A stretch of DNA of 64,000 bases from positions 3,971,087-4,035,086 of the forward strand of contig OX442314.1 of assembly GCA_949358305.1 (NCBI GenBank), read 5' to 3'. Both the position numbers and the translations under genes were made by a program. The notes beneath the pieces are model-generated. The model did no database searches and had not been told where the DNA came from. It saw only the letters and a list, made by a program, of their open reading frames with translations. This DNA comes from Strigamia acuminata (Eukaryota > Arthropoda > Chilopoda > Geophilomorpha > Linotaeniidae). Positions 1-10,792 of this stretch are shown in pieces; the stretch's first letter is position 1; each line of letters begins with the position of its first letter.

Positions 1-319
1 CGAATTGAGATTTAAGACATTTAAATGCACAGAGAACAGGTAAATCCCTAGAACCAAGAAGGATTTCGATCTAAGACGGGGATTCTTCGAGATGGTTTAA
101 GAGTTTATGTCCAATCGAGCGAACGTTTGAGTGCAGTGACAACGACGACGACGCGGATCGTTGAAATGAGTCGCAGCACTGATGAACACGTTTATTCATA
201 TATAATATTCGCACTCGGAGTAATTTCTCATTAATAATTGTTCCGTTTAATAACCTAAAAGAAAACAAAGGTTATTTATTTATTTTAAGTGAATTATTTT
301 TTAATAAGGGTTTCATTAA
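1..319. other. Intergenic, no supported gene
   Basis: AT-rich sequence before the first tandem repeat. A 65-codon minus-strand frame (71-268) has no recognisable domain and no convincing splice sites. I see no gene here. Confidence 0.5.
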
Positions 320-1110
320 TAGAAGCGATTTTGTAATTTTGCAATTTTGTAATTTTGCAATTTTAGCAATTTTGCAATTTTGAAATTTTAGCATTTTTGT
401 AATTTTGCTATTTTAGCAATTTTGTAATTTTGCAATTTTGCAATTTTAGCAATTTTGTAAAGTTTACAATTTTAGCAATTTTATAAAGTTTCCTATTTTA
501 GCAATTTTGTAATTTTGCTATTTTAGCAATTTTGTAATTTTGCAATTTTAGCAATTTTGCAATTTTGAAATTTTAGCATTTTTGTAATTTTGCTATTTTA
601 GCAATTTTGTAATTTTGCAATTTTGCAATTTTAGCAATTTTGTAAAGTTTACAATTTTAGCAATTTTATAAAGTTTCCTATTTTAGCAATTTTGTAATTT
701 TGCTATTTTAGCAATTTTGTAATTTTGCTATTTTAGCAATTTTGTAATTTTACAATTGTGTAATTTTAGCAATTTGGTAAAGTTTGCTGTTTTAAAAATT
801 TTGAATTTTTGGTAATTTAGTAATTTTGCTATTTTAGCAATTTTGTAGTTTGCTATTTTAGCAATTTAGCAATTTTGAAATTTTTGCAATTTTGTAATTT
901 TGCTATTTTAGCAATTTTGTAATTTTGCTATTTTAGCAATTTTGCAATTTTAGCAATTTTGAAATTTTAGCAATTTTAGCAATTTTGAAATTTTAGCAAT
1001 TTTGAAATTTTAGCATTTTTGTAATTTTGTAATTTTGCAGTTTTAGCAATTTTGAAATCTTAGGAAATTTGTAATTTTGCTATTTTAGTAATTTTGCAAT
1101 TTTGGACCTG
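320..1110. repeat. AT-rich tandem repeat, GCAATTTTA-type unit
   Basis: About 790 bp of irregular copies of short units such as GCAATTTTA, GTAATTTTGC and TATTTTA, with higher-order copies: the block around 430-520 recurs near 610-690. It is low-complexity satellite-like DNA with no coding content. Confidence 0.9.
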
Positions 1111-2104
1111 GCGAAAACCGACTCTGTGATCAATTTTTATCAATTTTTTGTTTCCGCAAACAATAAAGTACATACATAATGCTAATGACCAATTACGGGA
1201 ACAAATCGGTTTCATCAACACCCACGTGCGACTAAATTTGACAGCATCAAAAATGATCGATTTTACAATTAACACAAAATCACAAAATTACACAACCTCA
1301 ATGAAACCCTTTAATATTGATTTCACTTTGTCGTTTTTTCGTCGTTCACGTTTGGCCCGCTCACGCAATAATATCATCAAAAACCTGCAAAAAAAAATAA
1401 ACAAAATTGATCGCACGTTTACAAAATTAACCAAATCAATAATAACCAATTCAATTTCCAAACGTTTTCTCCGAATTTCTCGCAAAAATCCAACATTTTA
1501 GGTGTGCTAAGCTTATTTCGGTTTCCCTCTGGCGTCAACAAATGGAAGTTCTTACACTTTTACAATTTACAAGTTCAGGGAAGATGAAAATCAAAATTTT
1601 CAAGTAGATTTTAAAAATGGGAGACATAGTTCGGTCTAAAATATCAATTTATCCGCAGAATTTATCACACTTTGATCCGTTGCAATTTCAAAATCAACAT
1701 TTCCCAATCCGGCGTACAACAGCACGCTCGCAGCGGCGGTTTGTCGAAACTTACTGTTAGGCGAATCTAAACGAACGTACGATGGGGATAAATGCAGTCG
1801 AATCTTATTTTTCTTTTATTACTGGACAAATTCATCTAAATCAGGCACTTGGGGTGGGGTTTAGTTTGAATTTTCGTCGAATAAACACACGCACGGGTCG
1901 ATTAATCGGTGCTGGCAACTGAAAACGTTGGCACGGTCGAGCATCGTCCTCGTTGTCGTTGTCTCGGCCATTCTCTCTCGTTCTCTCTCTCGCGGCGAAT
2001 CCCAGAAGCTTGTGTAGGTGGGTGAGGTGATGTAGGTGGAGGAGCAGCTACTGATGAAGATTGGTCGAATCCCACCCACACGGAAACTACATATGCGCAA
2101 CTAT
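1111..2104. other. AT-rich intergenic stretch
   Basis: The stretch is not tandemly repeated. It holds a 117-codon plus-strand frame (1148-1501) and a 79-codon minus-strand frame (1861-2100) that look like chance frames, being Lys/Asn/Ile-rich or simple-repeat derived. A CTCTCTCG-rich purine/pyrimidine tract lies at about 1970-1995. Confidence 0.4.
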
Positions 2105-2242
2105 TTAAGTCAGATTGTCTTGAGTCTTTAGTTGTTGTTGTTGTTTCGACTCGTCAGCTGCTTGGGTTAGCAGCTGATGGGAAGAACTGGTTCGGATCGG
2201 ATCAAAATCATCGTCGTCATCATCATCATCGGTGCCAGCCAT
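2105..2242 (-). CDS. Possible small coding exon, 45 codons
   Basis: On the minus strand a polypyrimidine tract ending TTTCAG lies just upstream of an ATG at 2242. The frame opens MAGT, runs eight Asp residues, then FDPIR, a Gln-rich stretch, and stops at 2105. Acidic codons followed by non-repetitive ones directly after an acceptor-like site suggest a first coding exon or a short peptide gene. No donor is visible before the stop, so the model may be incomplete. The family is not recognised and the call is weak. Confidence 0.25.
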   Translation of the reverse strand: MAGTDDDDDDDDFDPIRTSSSHQLLTQAADESKQQQQLKTQDNLT

Positions 2243-2354
2243 TTTGTTTTGCCTCCTGAAATGAAAACAAATTCGATTAGAATATCAGAAAAAACAACAA
2301 AATGGATTTTTTTTTTAAAAGAATAAAAATAGTTTTTGTTTTGTAACATTTGCA

Positions 2355-3510
2355 TGCTAAATTGAGTTTATGATTGCAAAAAGGCAGTTTCTAAGCGCAA
2401 AAATGGATTTATGATTGCAAAAATGCATTTATGATTGCAAAAATGCATTTATGATTGCAAAAATGCAATTTTTAAGCGCAAAAATGCATTTTTTAAGCGC
2501 AAAAATGCATTTTTTAAACGCAAAAATTCACTTTCCAAGCGAAAAAATAGATTTATGATTGCAAAAATGCATTTTCTAAGCGCAAAAATGCACTTTCTAT
2601 GCCCAAAAAGACATTTTCTAAGCGCAAAAATGCATTTATGATTGCAAAAATGCATTTTCTAAGCGCAAAAATGTATTTTCTAAGTGCAAAAATGCAATTT
2701 TTAAGCGCAAAAATGCATTTTTTAAACGCAAAAATTCACTTTCCAAGCGAACAAATAGATTTATGATTGCAAAAATGCATTTTCTAAGCGCAAAAATGCA
2801 CTTTCTATGCCCAAAAAGACATTTTCTAAGCGCAAAAATGCATTTATGATTGCAAAAATGCATTTTCTAAGCGCAAAAATGCGTTTTCTAAGCGCAAAAA
2901 TGCATTTTCTAAGCGCAAAAATGCGTTTTCTAAGCGCAAAAATGTATTTTCTAAGTGCAAAAATGCAATTTTTAAGCGCAAAAATGCATTTTTTAAGCGC
3001 ACAAATTCACTTTCTAAACGAAAAAATGTATTTTCTAAGCGCAAAAAAGGATTTATGATTGCAAAAATGCATATTTGATTGCAAAAATGCAATTATGATT
3101 GCAAAAATGCAATTATGATTGCAAAAATGCAATTATGATTGCAAAAATGCAATTATGATTGCAAAAATGCAATTATAATTCCAAAATTGCAATTATGATT
3201 GCAAAAATGCAATTATAATTCCAAAATTGCAATTATGATTGCAAAAATGCAATTATAATTCCAAAAATGCACTTTCTACACGCAAAAATGCACTTTCTAA
3301 GCACAAAAGGGCATTTTCTAAGCCCATAAAGACATTTTCTAAGCCCAAAAAGGCATTTTCTAAGCACAAAAATACATTTTCTAAGCACAAAAATACATTT
3401 TCTAAGCACAAAAATACATTTTCTAAGCACAAAAATACATTTTCTAAGCACAAAAATACATTTATGATTGCAAAAACGCATTTTTAAATGCAAAAATGCA
3501 TTTTCTTAGA
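2355..3510. repeat. Minisatellite, GCAAAAATGCATTTTCTAAGC-type units
   Basis: About 1.15 kb of 16-20 bp units built from GCAAAAATGCATTT plus either ATGATT or TCTAAGC. Variant blocks are visible: copies with CACAAAAATACATTT near 3360-3460 and copies with AATTATGATT near 3090-3240. A block around 2470-2650 recurs at about 2690-2860. Frames read from both strands are products of the repeat and not genes. Confidence 0.92.
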
Positions 3511-3613
3511 TAAACATATTTTTTTTCCCACATAAAACAAAGATAAATCCACTTTTCTATTTCCAAACTACAAAAACGCACCCGCAACTGCCAACTCCAA
3601 CTCACCCTATCCT

Positions 3614-6055
3614 TTAGATGCCATTTCTGTCATCCCCATTATGAGGAAAAAAGACATGACACCGATCAAAAGTGCCCGTACTCGGCGAGGTCGAATGTTC
3701 GCTGCACGTGTGGGCGTCCGTAAACTCCCCCGTCGTATCGTGTTCGCACTCGCTCTCCTCCGACCCGTTGCTAACCAACAGCAGCGGATCGCGTCCATCC
3801 AAACTATCCCCAAACCCCCAAACCTCCCCCGAACTCGTCGACTCCACCGTCGCCGACCGCCTCGGCGCCTCCAAACTCACCGAGTCCTGCGAAGGCATCT
3901 GCGTGCTCCTGCTCCTCCTCTCCTCCACGCTCCCCTCCTGCGACGGCATCTGCGTCGCCCGATCCCGGGCCCACGTCGCCCCGCAGCTCGTCTGACTGCT
4001 CGCGTCCGCCGGCGGCGTCTTCACCCCGTTCGCCTTCACCTTATGGCACTCGCACTTGCACTCCTCCGCGCCCCCGACCGTCGGCGAAAACCTCCGCGAG
4101 TCGAACATCAAGTCGCTCCGCTCCAAATCCGCCTCCGAGACGCGTTTCTCGCTCACTTCCGGCGCGCGCGCCACCTCCGGCGCGTTCTCGAACGTCACCC
4201 ACGACGTCGTCGCCACTTCCTCCTCGTCTTTCCGGCGCGCGCGGGGGCTGTGCAGCGCCTCCTGGCAGAAATCCTGCCAGTTCTTCACCGCCATCATCTT
4301 GCGCGGGCTTCTCCCCCGGCCGCCGAACTCCTCCCCGGGGAGGGAAACCTTCAGCTTCGGCTCCGCGTCCGCCTGCGCGCGCTCCGGCGGCGGCGAGGCC
4401 GTCTGCATGAACGCCTCGATCGAGGTGACGCTCAACGGAGTGGAACTACGCGGTCGGTCGATCGGCGTCGTCGTCAAGTCCACGAGTCGCTGGCGACGGA
4501 TCGGCGGCGCCGCGCGTCGCTCCGCCACCGACGACTGCGGCGGCGGGACCGGCGCATACTCCTCGTACTCGCCGCTCTCCTCCGTGATCAGCGTCTCGAC
4601 CTCGTAGTCCTCGCTCGTCGGCCGTTTCTTCAGCGACACCGGATCGAAGTCCGTCTCCTGCTCCGAGCCCGACGAAATCCGCTCGTCCGACGTCGACTTT
4701 CCGCCCACTTTAACCTCGCTCAGACTCCCCGGATGTTTAGCACTCTCCTCCTCGCCCACCACCGCGTCCCCCCTGTCCAGCGGCCGCTTCGAGCGCCTCT
4801 CCTGCGCCGCAAAAGCCGCCGCCACCGTCTGCGCCTCCTCCTCCGCCTCCTCCACGGGTCCCTTCGCGTCCACGTACACCTCGACGGCCTCCTCGTGCTT
4901 CCCGTTCGCCAGCGCGGCCACCTCCGACGGCTCCGACGGCAGCTCCAACGGCTCCTCGTCGTCCAGTAAATCGCACAAATGCGAATGCAAACTGATCTCG
5001 CGCGACGTCCACCCGGTCGAAGCGATCTCGACCGGCACGTCGACCGACGTGGCCTGGAGCGTGAGCTTCACCTGCGCCAGTTTCTTGTCCCCGGCTTTCT
5101 TAAACAGACTCGAGAACACATTCCGGTTGGTTGCCTCCTTCTGGCCCTTATCGGGGCCCTGTACGGGGCCCTGCGGGGGGCCCTGGGCCTCCTCGGGCGT
5201 GCGGCGCATCTTGGCCGCCTCTTTATCCTTCCCGCCCTTGAAGAAGAGGCTCAGGCTGCCCTTGCGCGAGTTGGGGGACACGGCGCGCTCGTCGGGGCTC
5301 TTTCGGCCGCCCAGCTTGAAGAGGTTCGTGAACGAGGTCTTTCGGGGCGATTTGGGCGACGCGGGCGACCCGGGCTCGCTCTCGTCGCGGTGCTTGAAGA
5401 AGGAGAAGAAGCGGCGCGGCGAGTTGGGCGACGGCGTGCGCGAGGGGGTGCGCGACGACTGTCCGGACGTGAGCGAAGACTTCTTGTTGGGCGCCGCGCG
5501 CGGAAGACACTCGGGGGTGGCGGCGCGCTCGGGGAGGGAGGAGGCGAGCGCCTCGGCCGCCTCCGCGCCGCGCACGTCGTCCATGAAGGAGGATGACTTT
5601 GAGTTTTTGAGGTTTGCCGCGCGGGGGCGCTCGCGGACGGGGGGCGGCGGCTGCAGCACTTGGAAGGTGACCTGCAGCGGGGCCGCCGCTTGGGCTTCTT
5701 CGGCTAGCGACTGTCGTGAACCCTCGTGGCTGAACTCGGCGCTGCCGCCGGTCGTGGCCCCTTCGTCCCAGCTGGGGGGAAACGAGTCGACGCGGGGGGT
5801 GGTGGTGGAACTCAGGTCGGCACCGGGGGTGAGCGGCGAGGGCGTGGAGGAGGCGTCGAGGACGCGGGGAGTGCTGGGGGTGGCCGCGTCGGCGTGGAGT
5901 TTGAGCTCTTCTTCGATCTCGGGGAGAGGATGGCAGTTTTTCTCGGTGGGGCTTTCGATTTCATCGCTGAGATCCTCGAAGGAGGCGAGTGGGGCGGGGC
6001 CTTCGCGGCGTTGAGTCGAAGGGTAGCTGCAGCGTTTGGGTGCTCGCTCGGCCAT
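3614..6055 (-). CDS. Unrecognised 813-residue Ser/Pro-rich protein
   Basis: A single uninterrupted frame of 813 codons in strongly GC-rich sequence between AT-rich repeats. The ATG at 6055 has a strong context (GCCATGG). The protein looks mostly disordered, with many Ser/Thr-Pro sites, acidic stretches and several basic patches. Four short motifs of the form (F/V/L)xx(L/F)FK recur at about residues 216 (FFSFFK), 242 (FTNLFK), 268 (SLFFK) and 313 (VFSSLFK), each in a Lys/Arg- and Ser-rich setting. A Cys cluster (CKCECH) lies in the last quarter. There is no signal peptide and no clear catalytic domain. A strong donor-like GTGAGT lies just past the stop, so an alternative downstream exon is possible. 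It could be a scaffold or cytoskeletal adaptor, but this is only a guess. Confidence 0.6.
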   Translation of the reverse strand: MAERAPKRCSYPSTQRREGPAPLASFEDLSDEIESPTEKNCHPLPEIEEELKLHADAATPSTPRVLDASSTPSPLTPGADLSSTTTPRVDSFPPSWDEGATTGGSAEFSHEGSRQSLAEEAQAAAPLQVTFQVLQPPPPVRERPRAANLKNSKSSSFMDDVRGAEAAEALASSLPERAATPECLPRAAPNKKSSLTSGQSSRTPSRTPSPNSPRRFFSFFKHRDESEPGSPASPKSPRKTSFTNLFKLGGRKSPDERAVSPNSRKGSLSLFFKGGKDKEAAKMRRTPEEAQGPPQGPVQGPDKGQKEATNRNVFSSLFKKAGDKKLAQVKLTLQATSVDVPVEIASTGWTSREISLHSHLCDLLDDEEPLELPSEPSEVAALANGKHEEAVEVYVDAKGPVEEAEEEAQTVAAAFAAQERRSKRPLDRGDAVVGEEESAKHPGSLSEVKVGGKSTSDERISSGSEQETDFDPVSLKKRPTSEDYEVETLITEESGEYEEYAPVPPPQSSVAERRAAPPIRRQRLVDLTTTPIDRPRSSTPLSVTSIEAFMQTASPPPERAQADAEPKLKVSLPGEEFGGRGRSPRKMMAVKNWQDFCQEALHSPRARRKDEEEVATTSWVTFENAPEVARAPEVSEKRVSEADLERSDLMFDSRRFSPTVGGAEECKCECHKVKANGVKTPPADASSQTSCGATWARDRATQMPSQEGSVEERRSRSTQMPSQDSVSLEAPRRSATVESTSSGEVWGFGDSLDGRDPLLLVSNGSEESECEHDTTGEFTDAHTCSEHSTSPSTGTFDRCHVFFPHNGDDRNGI

Positions 6056-8102
6056 GGCAGCTCACGATGGTTTCTTGTTTTTCGTTTGGCTTTTGATGTT
6101 TGTTTTTGTTTGGTTTACATTGTGTGGTCCGCGGTGGTTGGCTTTCTCTGTGGGATAGATGATAAGGTGCGATTAGTTGAGGGTTTGGAATTGAGCGAAT
6201 TTTTCCGGGCTTAATTGGCGTTAATTATTGTGGGATTCGTGAGGGTTTTTTTTTTTTATGGAAATTTGTTGGGTGGTTAGATTTTGTTGGTTTTTGTCGA
6301 ATTTTTGTTGGTTTTTGTTAAGATTGTGGTATTTTTTGTTAAAAGTTTGTTGTTTTTGTCGAAATTTTGTCAAAATTTCTTAGATTTTGTTGATGTTTTT
6401 CACGATTTCTTAGATTTTGTTGATTTTTGTCGAAATTTCTTAGGTGTTGTTAATAATTTCATAAGTTTTGACGTTAATTATTATGAGTCGTCTGGTTTTG
6501 TAGAAATTTGTCAAAAATTTCTACATTTTGTTAATTTTTGTCAAAATTTTGGTATTTTTTGTTAAAGGTTTGTTGTTTTTGTCAAAAGTTTGTTAATTTT
6601 TGTCAAAAGTTTGTTAATTTTTGTCAAAAGTTTGTTAATTTTTGTCAATATTTTGTCAAAATTTCTTAGATTTTGTTGATATTTTTCACGATTTCTTAGA
6701 TTTTGTTGATTTTTGTCGAAATTTCTTAGGTGTTGTTAATAATTTCATAAGTTTTGACGTTAATTATTATAAGATTCGTCTGGTTTTGTAGAAATTTGAC
6801 AAAAATTTCCTACATTTTGTTATTTTTTGTCAACATTTTGTTGGTTTTTGTCAAAATTTTGGTATTTTTTGTCAAAATTTTGGTATTTTTTGTTAAAAGT
6901 TTGTTGTTTTTGTCAAAATTTTGATAATTTTGTCAATATTTTGTCAAAATTTCTTAGATTTTGTTGATATTTTTCACGATTTATTCGATTTTGTCAAAAT
7001 TTTGTCAAAATTTCTTTGATTTTCTGGATATTTTTCACAATTTCTTAGATTTTGTTGATTTTTGTCAAATTGTTTTAGATATTGTCAATAATTTCACAAT
7101 TTTGACGTTAATTATTATAAAATTCGTCTGGTTTTCTAGAAATTTGTCAAAAATAACCTAAATTTTGATAATTTAGTCAAAATTTCTACAAAATTTCATA
7201 CATTTTCTTCATTTTCCTTAAAAATTACTTAAATCTTCTTGATAATCCTTCAAAATACCTCACCATTCCTCACATTTTCTTCATTTTTCCAAAAATCAAT
7301 TAAAAACTTCCCAAACAATTCCTCAAAAAAACCCCCAAAATTCTATACAAAAATTAAAAAACCCACCAAAACAATTTAAAAAAAATCACAACAAAATCCA
7401 ACAAAATCCAACAACAAAATCCAAACATCCAAACAATTCCACAAATCCATTTCCACATCCCATCAATCATTAAACGACCAATCCAATCCAGTACCAACCA
7501 GAATCCAAGTCGTTTTCAATTCAATTTTCTTCTCTTCTTCTTCTAAAAATAAAAAAATAAAAAAATAAAAAATAAAAAAATAAAAAATAAAAAAAAATAC
7601 CAAACACCCAAAAAAAACTCACAACCAATCATGCAACTCTTGGTCACCGCCGACCATTACACAACACGAACGAAACGAAACGAAACGAAACGACTCGCGG
7701 AAGAATGTGCGAAAATAAAAGCAATGAGAAGCGGACAACCTGTTACTAACGTGTTACGTCAGTCAAACAATTGTCTCGTTGCGAATACAATAGCTCGAGA
7801 AAATACAGACAGAATAGTTGCTCTATTTGCACTCTGATCGGCCGTTTTGCTCACGTTTAATCCGACGACGCGAAAACCGAACACGGATTGATGCATCAAA
7901 TGCAGACCAGTTGTGGGCGCAAAGGCTGAAACAGAAACGGGGCAGACAAAAAAAACAAATCAATTTTTAATCCTTGTGTTCCGACATCGATGCGTATACA
8001 AATGTGGTTTTAAATAATTGATGTTGAGTAAAACATGCGTGGAAAACCGATTCGCTACTCGCCTGTAAACATCCGGCCCGAGTGTTATCGCAGTCCTCCA
8101 TA
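6056..8102. repeat. TTTTGTCAAAATTT-type low-complexity repeat and flanks
   Basis: From about 6280 to 7200 the sequence is made of variants of TTTTGTCAAAATTTCTTAGA and TTTTGTTGATTTTTGTC, with larger blocks repeated (near 6370-6490 and again near 6650-6770). It is followed by A-rich simple sequence (AAAATAAAAAATA near 7540-7610). The left edge should hold the 5' leader of the minus-strand gene that starts at 6055. No gene is supported. Confidence 0.75.
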
Positions 8103-8265
8103 ATGTCGGTCGCCATGATGACGAAGACGCCGTCTGTGTTCAGTTTTGCGAGTCCGCGCAAAACGGGGCCGCAGTTTCAAAATGAAAACAGCGCGCTGGT
8201 CGCTGAAGAAATGTGCAAGAAATACGTTTTTAATGTCATGCTCATGTCGGATTCCGCCGTCGAAG
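8103..8265 (+). CDS. Candidate alternative first exon of Nova/pasilla (exon 1a)
   Basis: An ATG at 8103 opens 54 codons plus one base and ends at G|GTCAGT. The phase (one base left over) is exactly what Nova exon 2 at 12096 needs, so splicing would keep frame into KH domain 1. The peptide (beginning MSVAMMTKTPSVF) has no recognised domain. This is a phase argument only; the exon could be noncoding or belong elsewhere. A minus-strand frame (7967-8161) overlaps it and is less likely. Confidence 0.3.
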
Positions 8266-9020
8266 GTCAGTTTTGTTTATTTTGATTTTTTGGGGAGGGA
8301 ATTTCGGGTTTTTTGCAACGGCGCTCCGAGGTGGGGACTCGGAATGTTGAGCGAGAAAACTTCCTGCGTGGGTTAGGGCGGGATGTAATTTATTTCGCGG
8401 GAATTGTGGGAGGGAAATGTGTTTTGTATTGTTTTTTATATTTGGGAAATGATTATTGTTTCCTTGTTTGTGATTTTATCGATATTTTTTCTTTTTAAAA
8501 AGGGGGTTTTTATCAATTTTTCCTTTTTTGGTGCTCAAAAGTGTGAATTTCCACGCAAAACGATCAAAAAACGCCATTTTTTCACCATTTTACTAACAAA
8601 TCTCGCGATTGCCACCCGGGCGCCAACTGTTTCCTTCGTAATGGATGCTGGGAAAACAGTGCCGGAGACATCTGGTGATGTAAATCGGCGATTACGCTAA
8701 TGCCGCAAATATGCGGTCGTTGGCTGCAGCTGTTTTATATTTCATTCACCAGTTGTGATTTATTACATCCACGTCTCCCATTATTATTTAAAATACGTAA
8801 TAGTAATAATAATACTTTTTTTTTTAAAAAAAAACCAAATCCCAGCAGGTGTTTTTAAAATTAAAATTAAAAAAAAAAGAAAAAAAAATGATCTTTGATA
8901 AAATGGCGACTAAAAAAGCGCCGTAGCAACAGCGCAGTACACACAAATGTTCGCGCAGTAACTTTAGATGCCCGCATACGATGACGTAGCCTCGCATGTT
9001 GCATTATGAAAAGTGCGAAA

Positions 9021-9162
9021 TGACGTCACTCACAGCTGGCCTCGCCGGCCGAATAATAGAACAATTCGCACCGAGCAGCGCTCGTTTCTTATTTCGCCAA
9101 TTCCTCCTCCCACACCGCAGCCATGGACTCGGAATTTAATTCAGGGACAGCGAGTGACGTCA
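9021..9162. promoter_or_regulatory. CRE palindromes in CpG-rich promoter-like segment
   Basis: Two exact TGACGTCA palindromes lie at 9021-9028 and 9155-9162, with CpG-rich sequence and repeated CAGCTCGGCT motifs near 9305-9335. The cluster is 250-390 bp upstream of the candidate exon 1b at 9408. TGACGTCA is the known consensus of CREB/ATF factors; activity here is inferred. Confidence 0.45.
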
Positions 9163-9407
9163 CAAGTAGTGTCTGCTAGGTTAGGCTTAGCGAAAGCCAA
9201 CGCAGGGCGACGGCGAGAGTGAGAGTCAAGGAACCCCCGACCATCACGTGAATGAACAGAAAAGGAATCGACTGCTCGCTCTGCGTGTGATCAAGGTCGG
9301 CCATCGAGCTCGGCTCAGCTCAGCTCGGCTCAGCTGTCCACGTGGAGCGGACCGGAGCGGCCAATTTGTTAGAAATGTTCGCCTGACGGGTTTCCCGAGC
9401 CGAAAAA

Positions 9408-9426
9408 ATGCCGTCGGAAGTTAAAG
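9408..9426 (+). CDS. Candidate alternative first exon of Nova/pasilla (exon 1b)
   Basis: ATG followed by five codons and one base (MPSEVK plus G), then a strong donor, G|GTGAGT. It lies in GC-rich promoter-like DNA with an A-rich ATG context (AAAAAATG). The leftover phase matches exon 2 at 12096, giving a short N-terminus that leads directly into KH domain 1. It competes with exon 1c (10793) and exon 1a (8103). Drosophila pasilla is known to use several start exons, which makes this plausible. Confidence 0.45.
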
Positions 9427-10737
9427 GTGAGTTTTTGCTCGCCCAACCGAGTTATTTTCGGGCCGCGGGTGTAATTTTAGATGGGCGGATTGCGGGTTTT
9501 TGCGACCGCTGCGTGCACTCGGTGGCGAGAGGCGAGGAAGGGAAGGAAGGAAGGAGGAGTTTTTCCTTTTCCAGCCTATTTTCGTCCCCGCTTGGCCTCA
9601 ATCGAAACCTGTTTTGTGTGCTGGGAGATCGCGATCGGCTTTTACTCACCGGCTGATGTGTCGGCTCGGGTGGTTTGAGGCTCGGGACTCGGGGTTCGCT
9701 CGGTTTGGCGACCGGGAGTCGCGCAATTAATTGAAATCGTTCAGACAGACGACATTGCAAGGGCGTGACGTAACCAAAATGGCGGCCTCCACGTGTACCG
9801 TTTCCGGGTTTTGATAAAAGGCGTTTTGGGGGCTTTTTACGCGAGATTTATGACGGAAATTTGGGGGAATGATTTTTTTTGTTTTTTGGGGCTTTTTTTG
9901 GGTTTTTGGGCACGAGGTTATTTTGGAAATTTTTTATTTTTATTTTTTTATTTTTCGGCGAGGTCATTGCCGTGTTCTTTTAAGTTTAGAAAAGTGCAGA
10001 CATGATTCAGTGATTAAGAATTTTCGTTTTTTTTCGTGGATTTTTGGTATTTTTTAATTTTTTTTGGGGAATTTTTCGTGTCGCGGATAATTTTTTGGAT
10101 TTTTTCGTGGAAAACTTGTTCTTACGTACCAAGTTGCGACCTACTCCAACACCCTCCATGTTTTAATCCACTTTGTAATTATTTGTGTTAGTAGGCTGCC
10201 AATTTTATTTATAGATGGAATAATCAGTTTGAGGTTGATGCAAGTTGGCGTTTGTCATGTGCGAGAAATTTCTCTCGCCTTTTATCGCGCTCTTATCTGA
10301 TGTGCCCACAAAAGTGGTTTCCGCTGTTTGGAAAAAAGAAAAAAAAAATCCCCAAAAACACCACCTCGCGTCAAAAAAAAAAAAATGTTTTTCAAAATTA
10401 AAATTTTAACTCGATTTAACAATTTAATCGCATTGTTGAATTGCCTGCGGGATTTTTTTTTTTTTTTTTTTTTATACTTGGAAAAATCGAATTTAAAACC
10501 GGTGTGCGGCGATCATATGTTTTAAAGACTCGGTTTCAGTATTTGGCGCATGCGCACGACCGATGCCAGTTGCATCACCGTGTGAGATGCGTCTGCGTGC
10601 ACGTTCGTTTCGTTTCCGCTCATGGCACGTTCATTTCGTTTGTGCGAGAATCGCAATTATCCATCGAGAGAGTAGTTTTGTCCGTGTGGTAATTAGCGGC
10701 GCCGTATTTAGTCCTGTTTAGTCAAATAGTTAGGCTG

Positions 10738-10745
10738 TGACGTCA
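10738..10745. promoter_or_regulatory. CRE palindrome upstream of Nova exon 1c
   Basis: An exact TGACGTCA lies 48 bp upstream of the ATG of exon 1c, probably in the leader or core promoter. It is the third such palindrome around Nova start exons. Confidence 0.45.
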
Positions 10746-10792
10746 TCGCCAGCCGCGTCATTCACTGCCATACATCTTCCCTTTCGACGAAG

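Noticed and set aside
1148-1501. 117-codon plus-strand frame
   Set aside because: AT-rich composition, no domain, no start or splice context; a minus-strand frame overlaps it equally well.
2435-3493. Several 60-86 codon frames on both strands
   Set aside because: All are periodic and derive from the GCAAAAATGCATTT tandem repeat.
3607-3813. 68-codon frame with a hydrophobic stretch at the end of the 813-codon gene
   Set aside because: It is in a different frame from the long gene with no splice site linking them, so the membrane-like stretch is probably chance.
3641-6014. Long plus-strand frames opposite the 813-codon gene
   Set aside because: Arg/Leu-rich shadows of GC-rich coding DNA; the minus frame is longer and has normal composition.
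9452-9760. 102-codon minus-strand frame in the Nova upstream region
   Set aside because: Arg/Pro/Ser-rich frame in GC-rich promoter-like DNA; no support beyond length.
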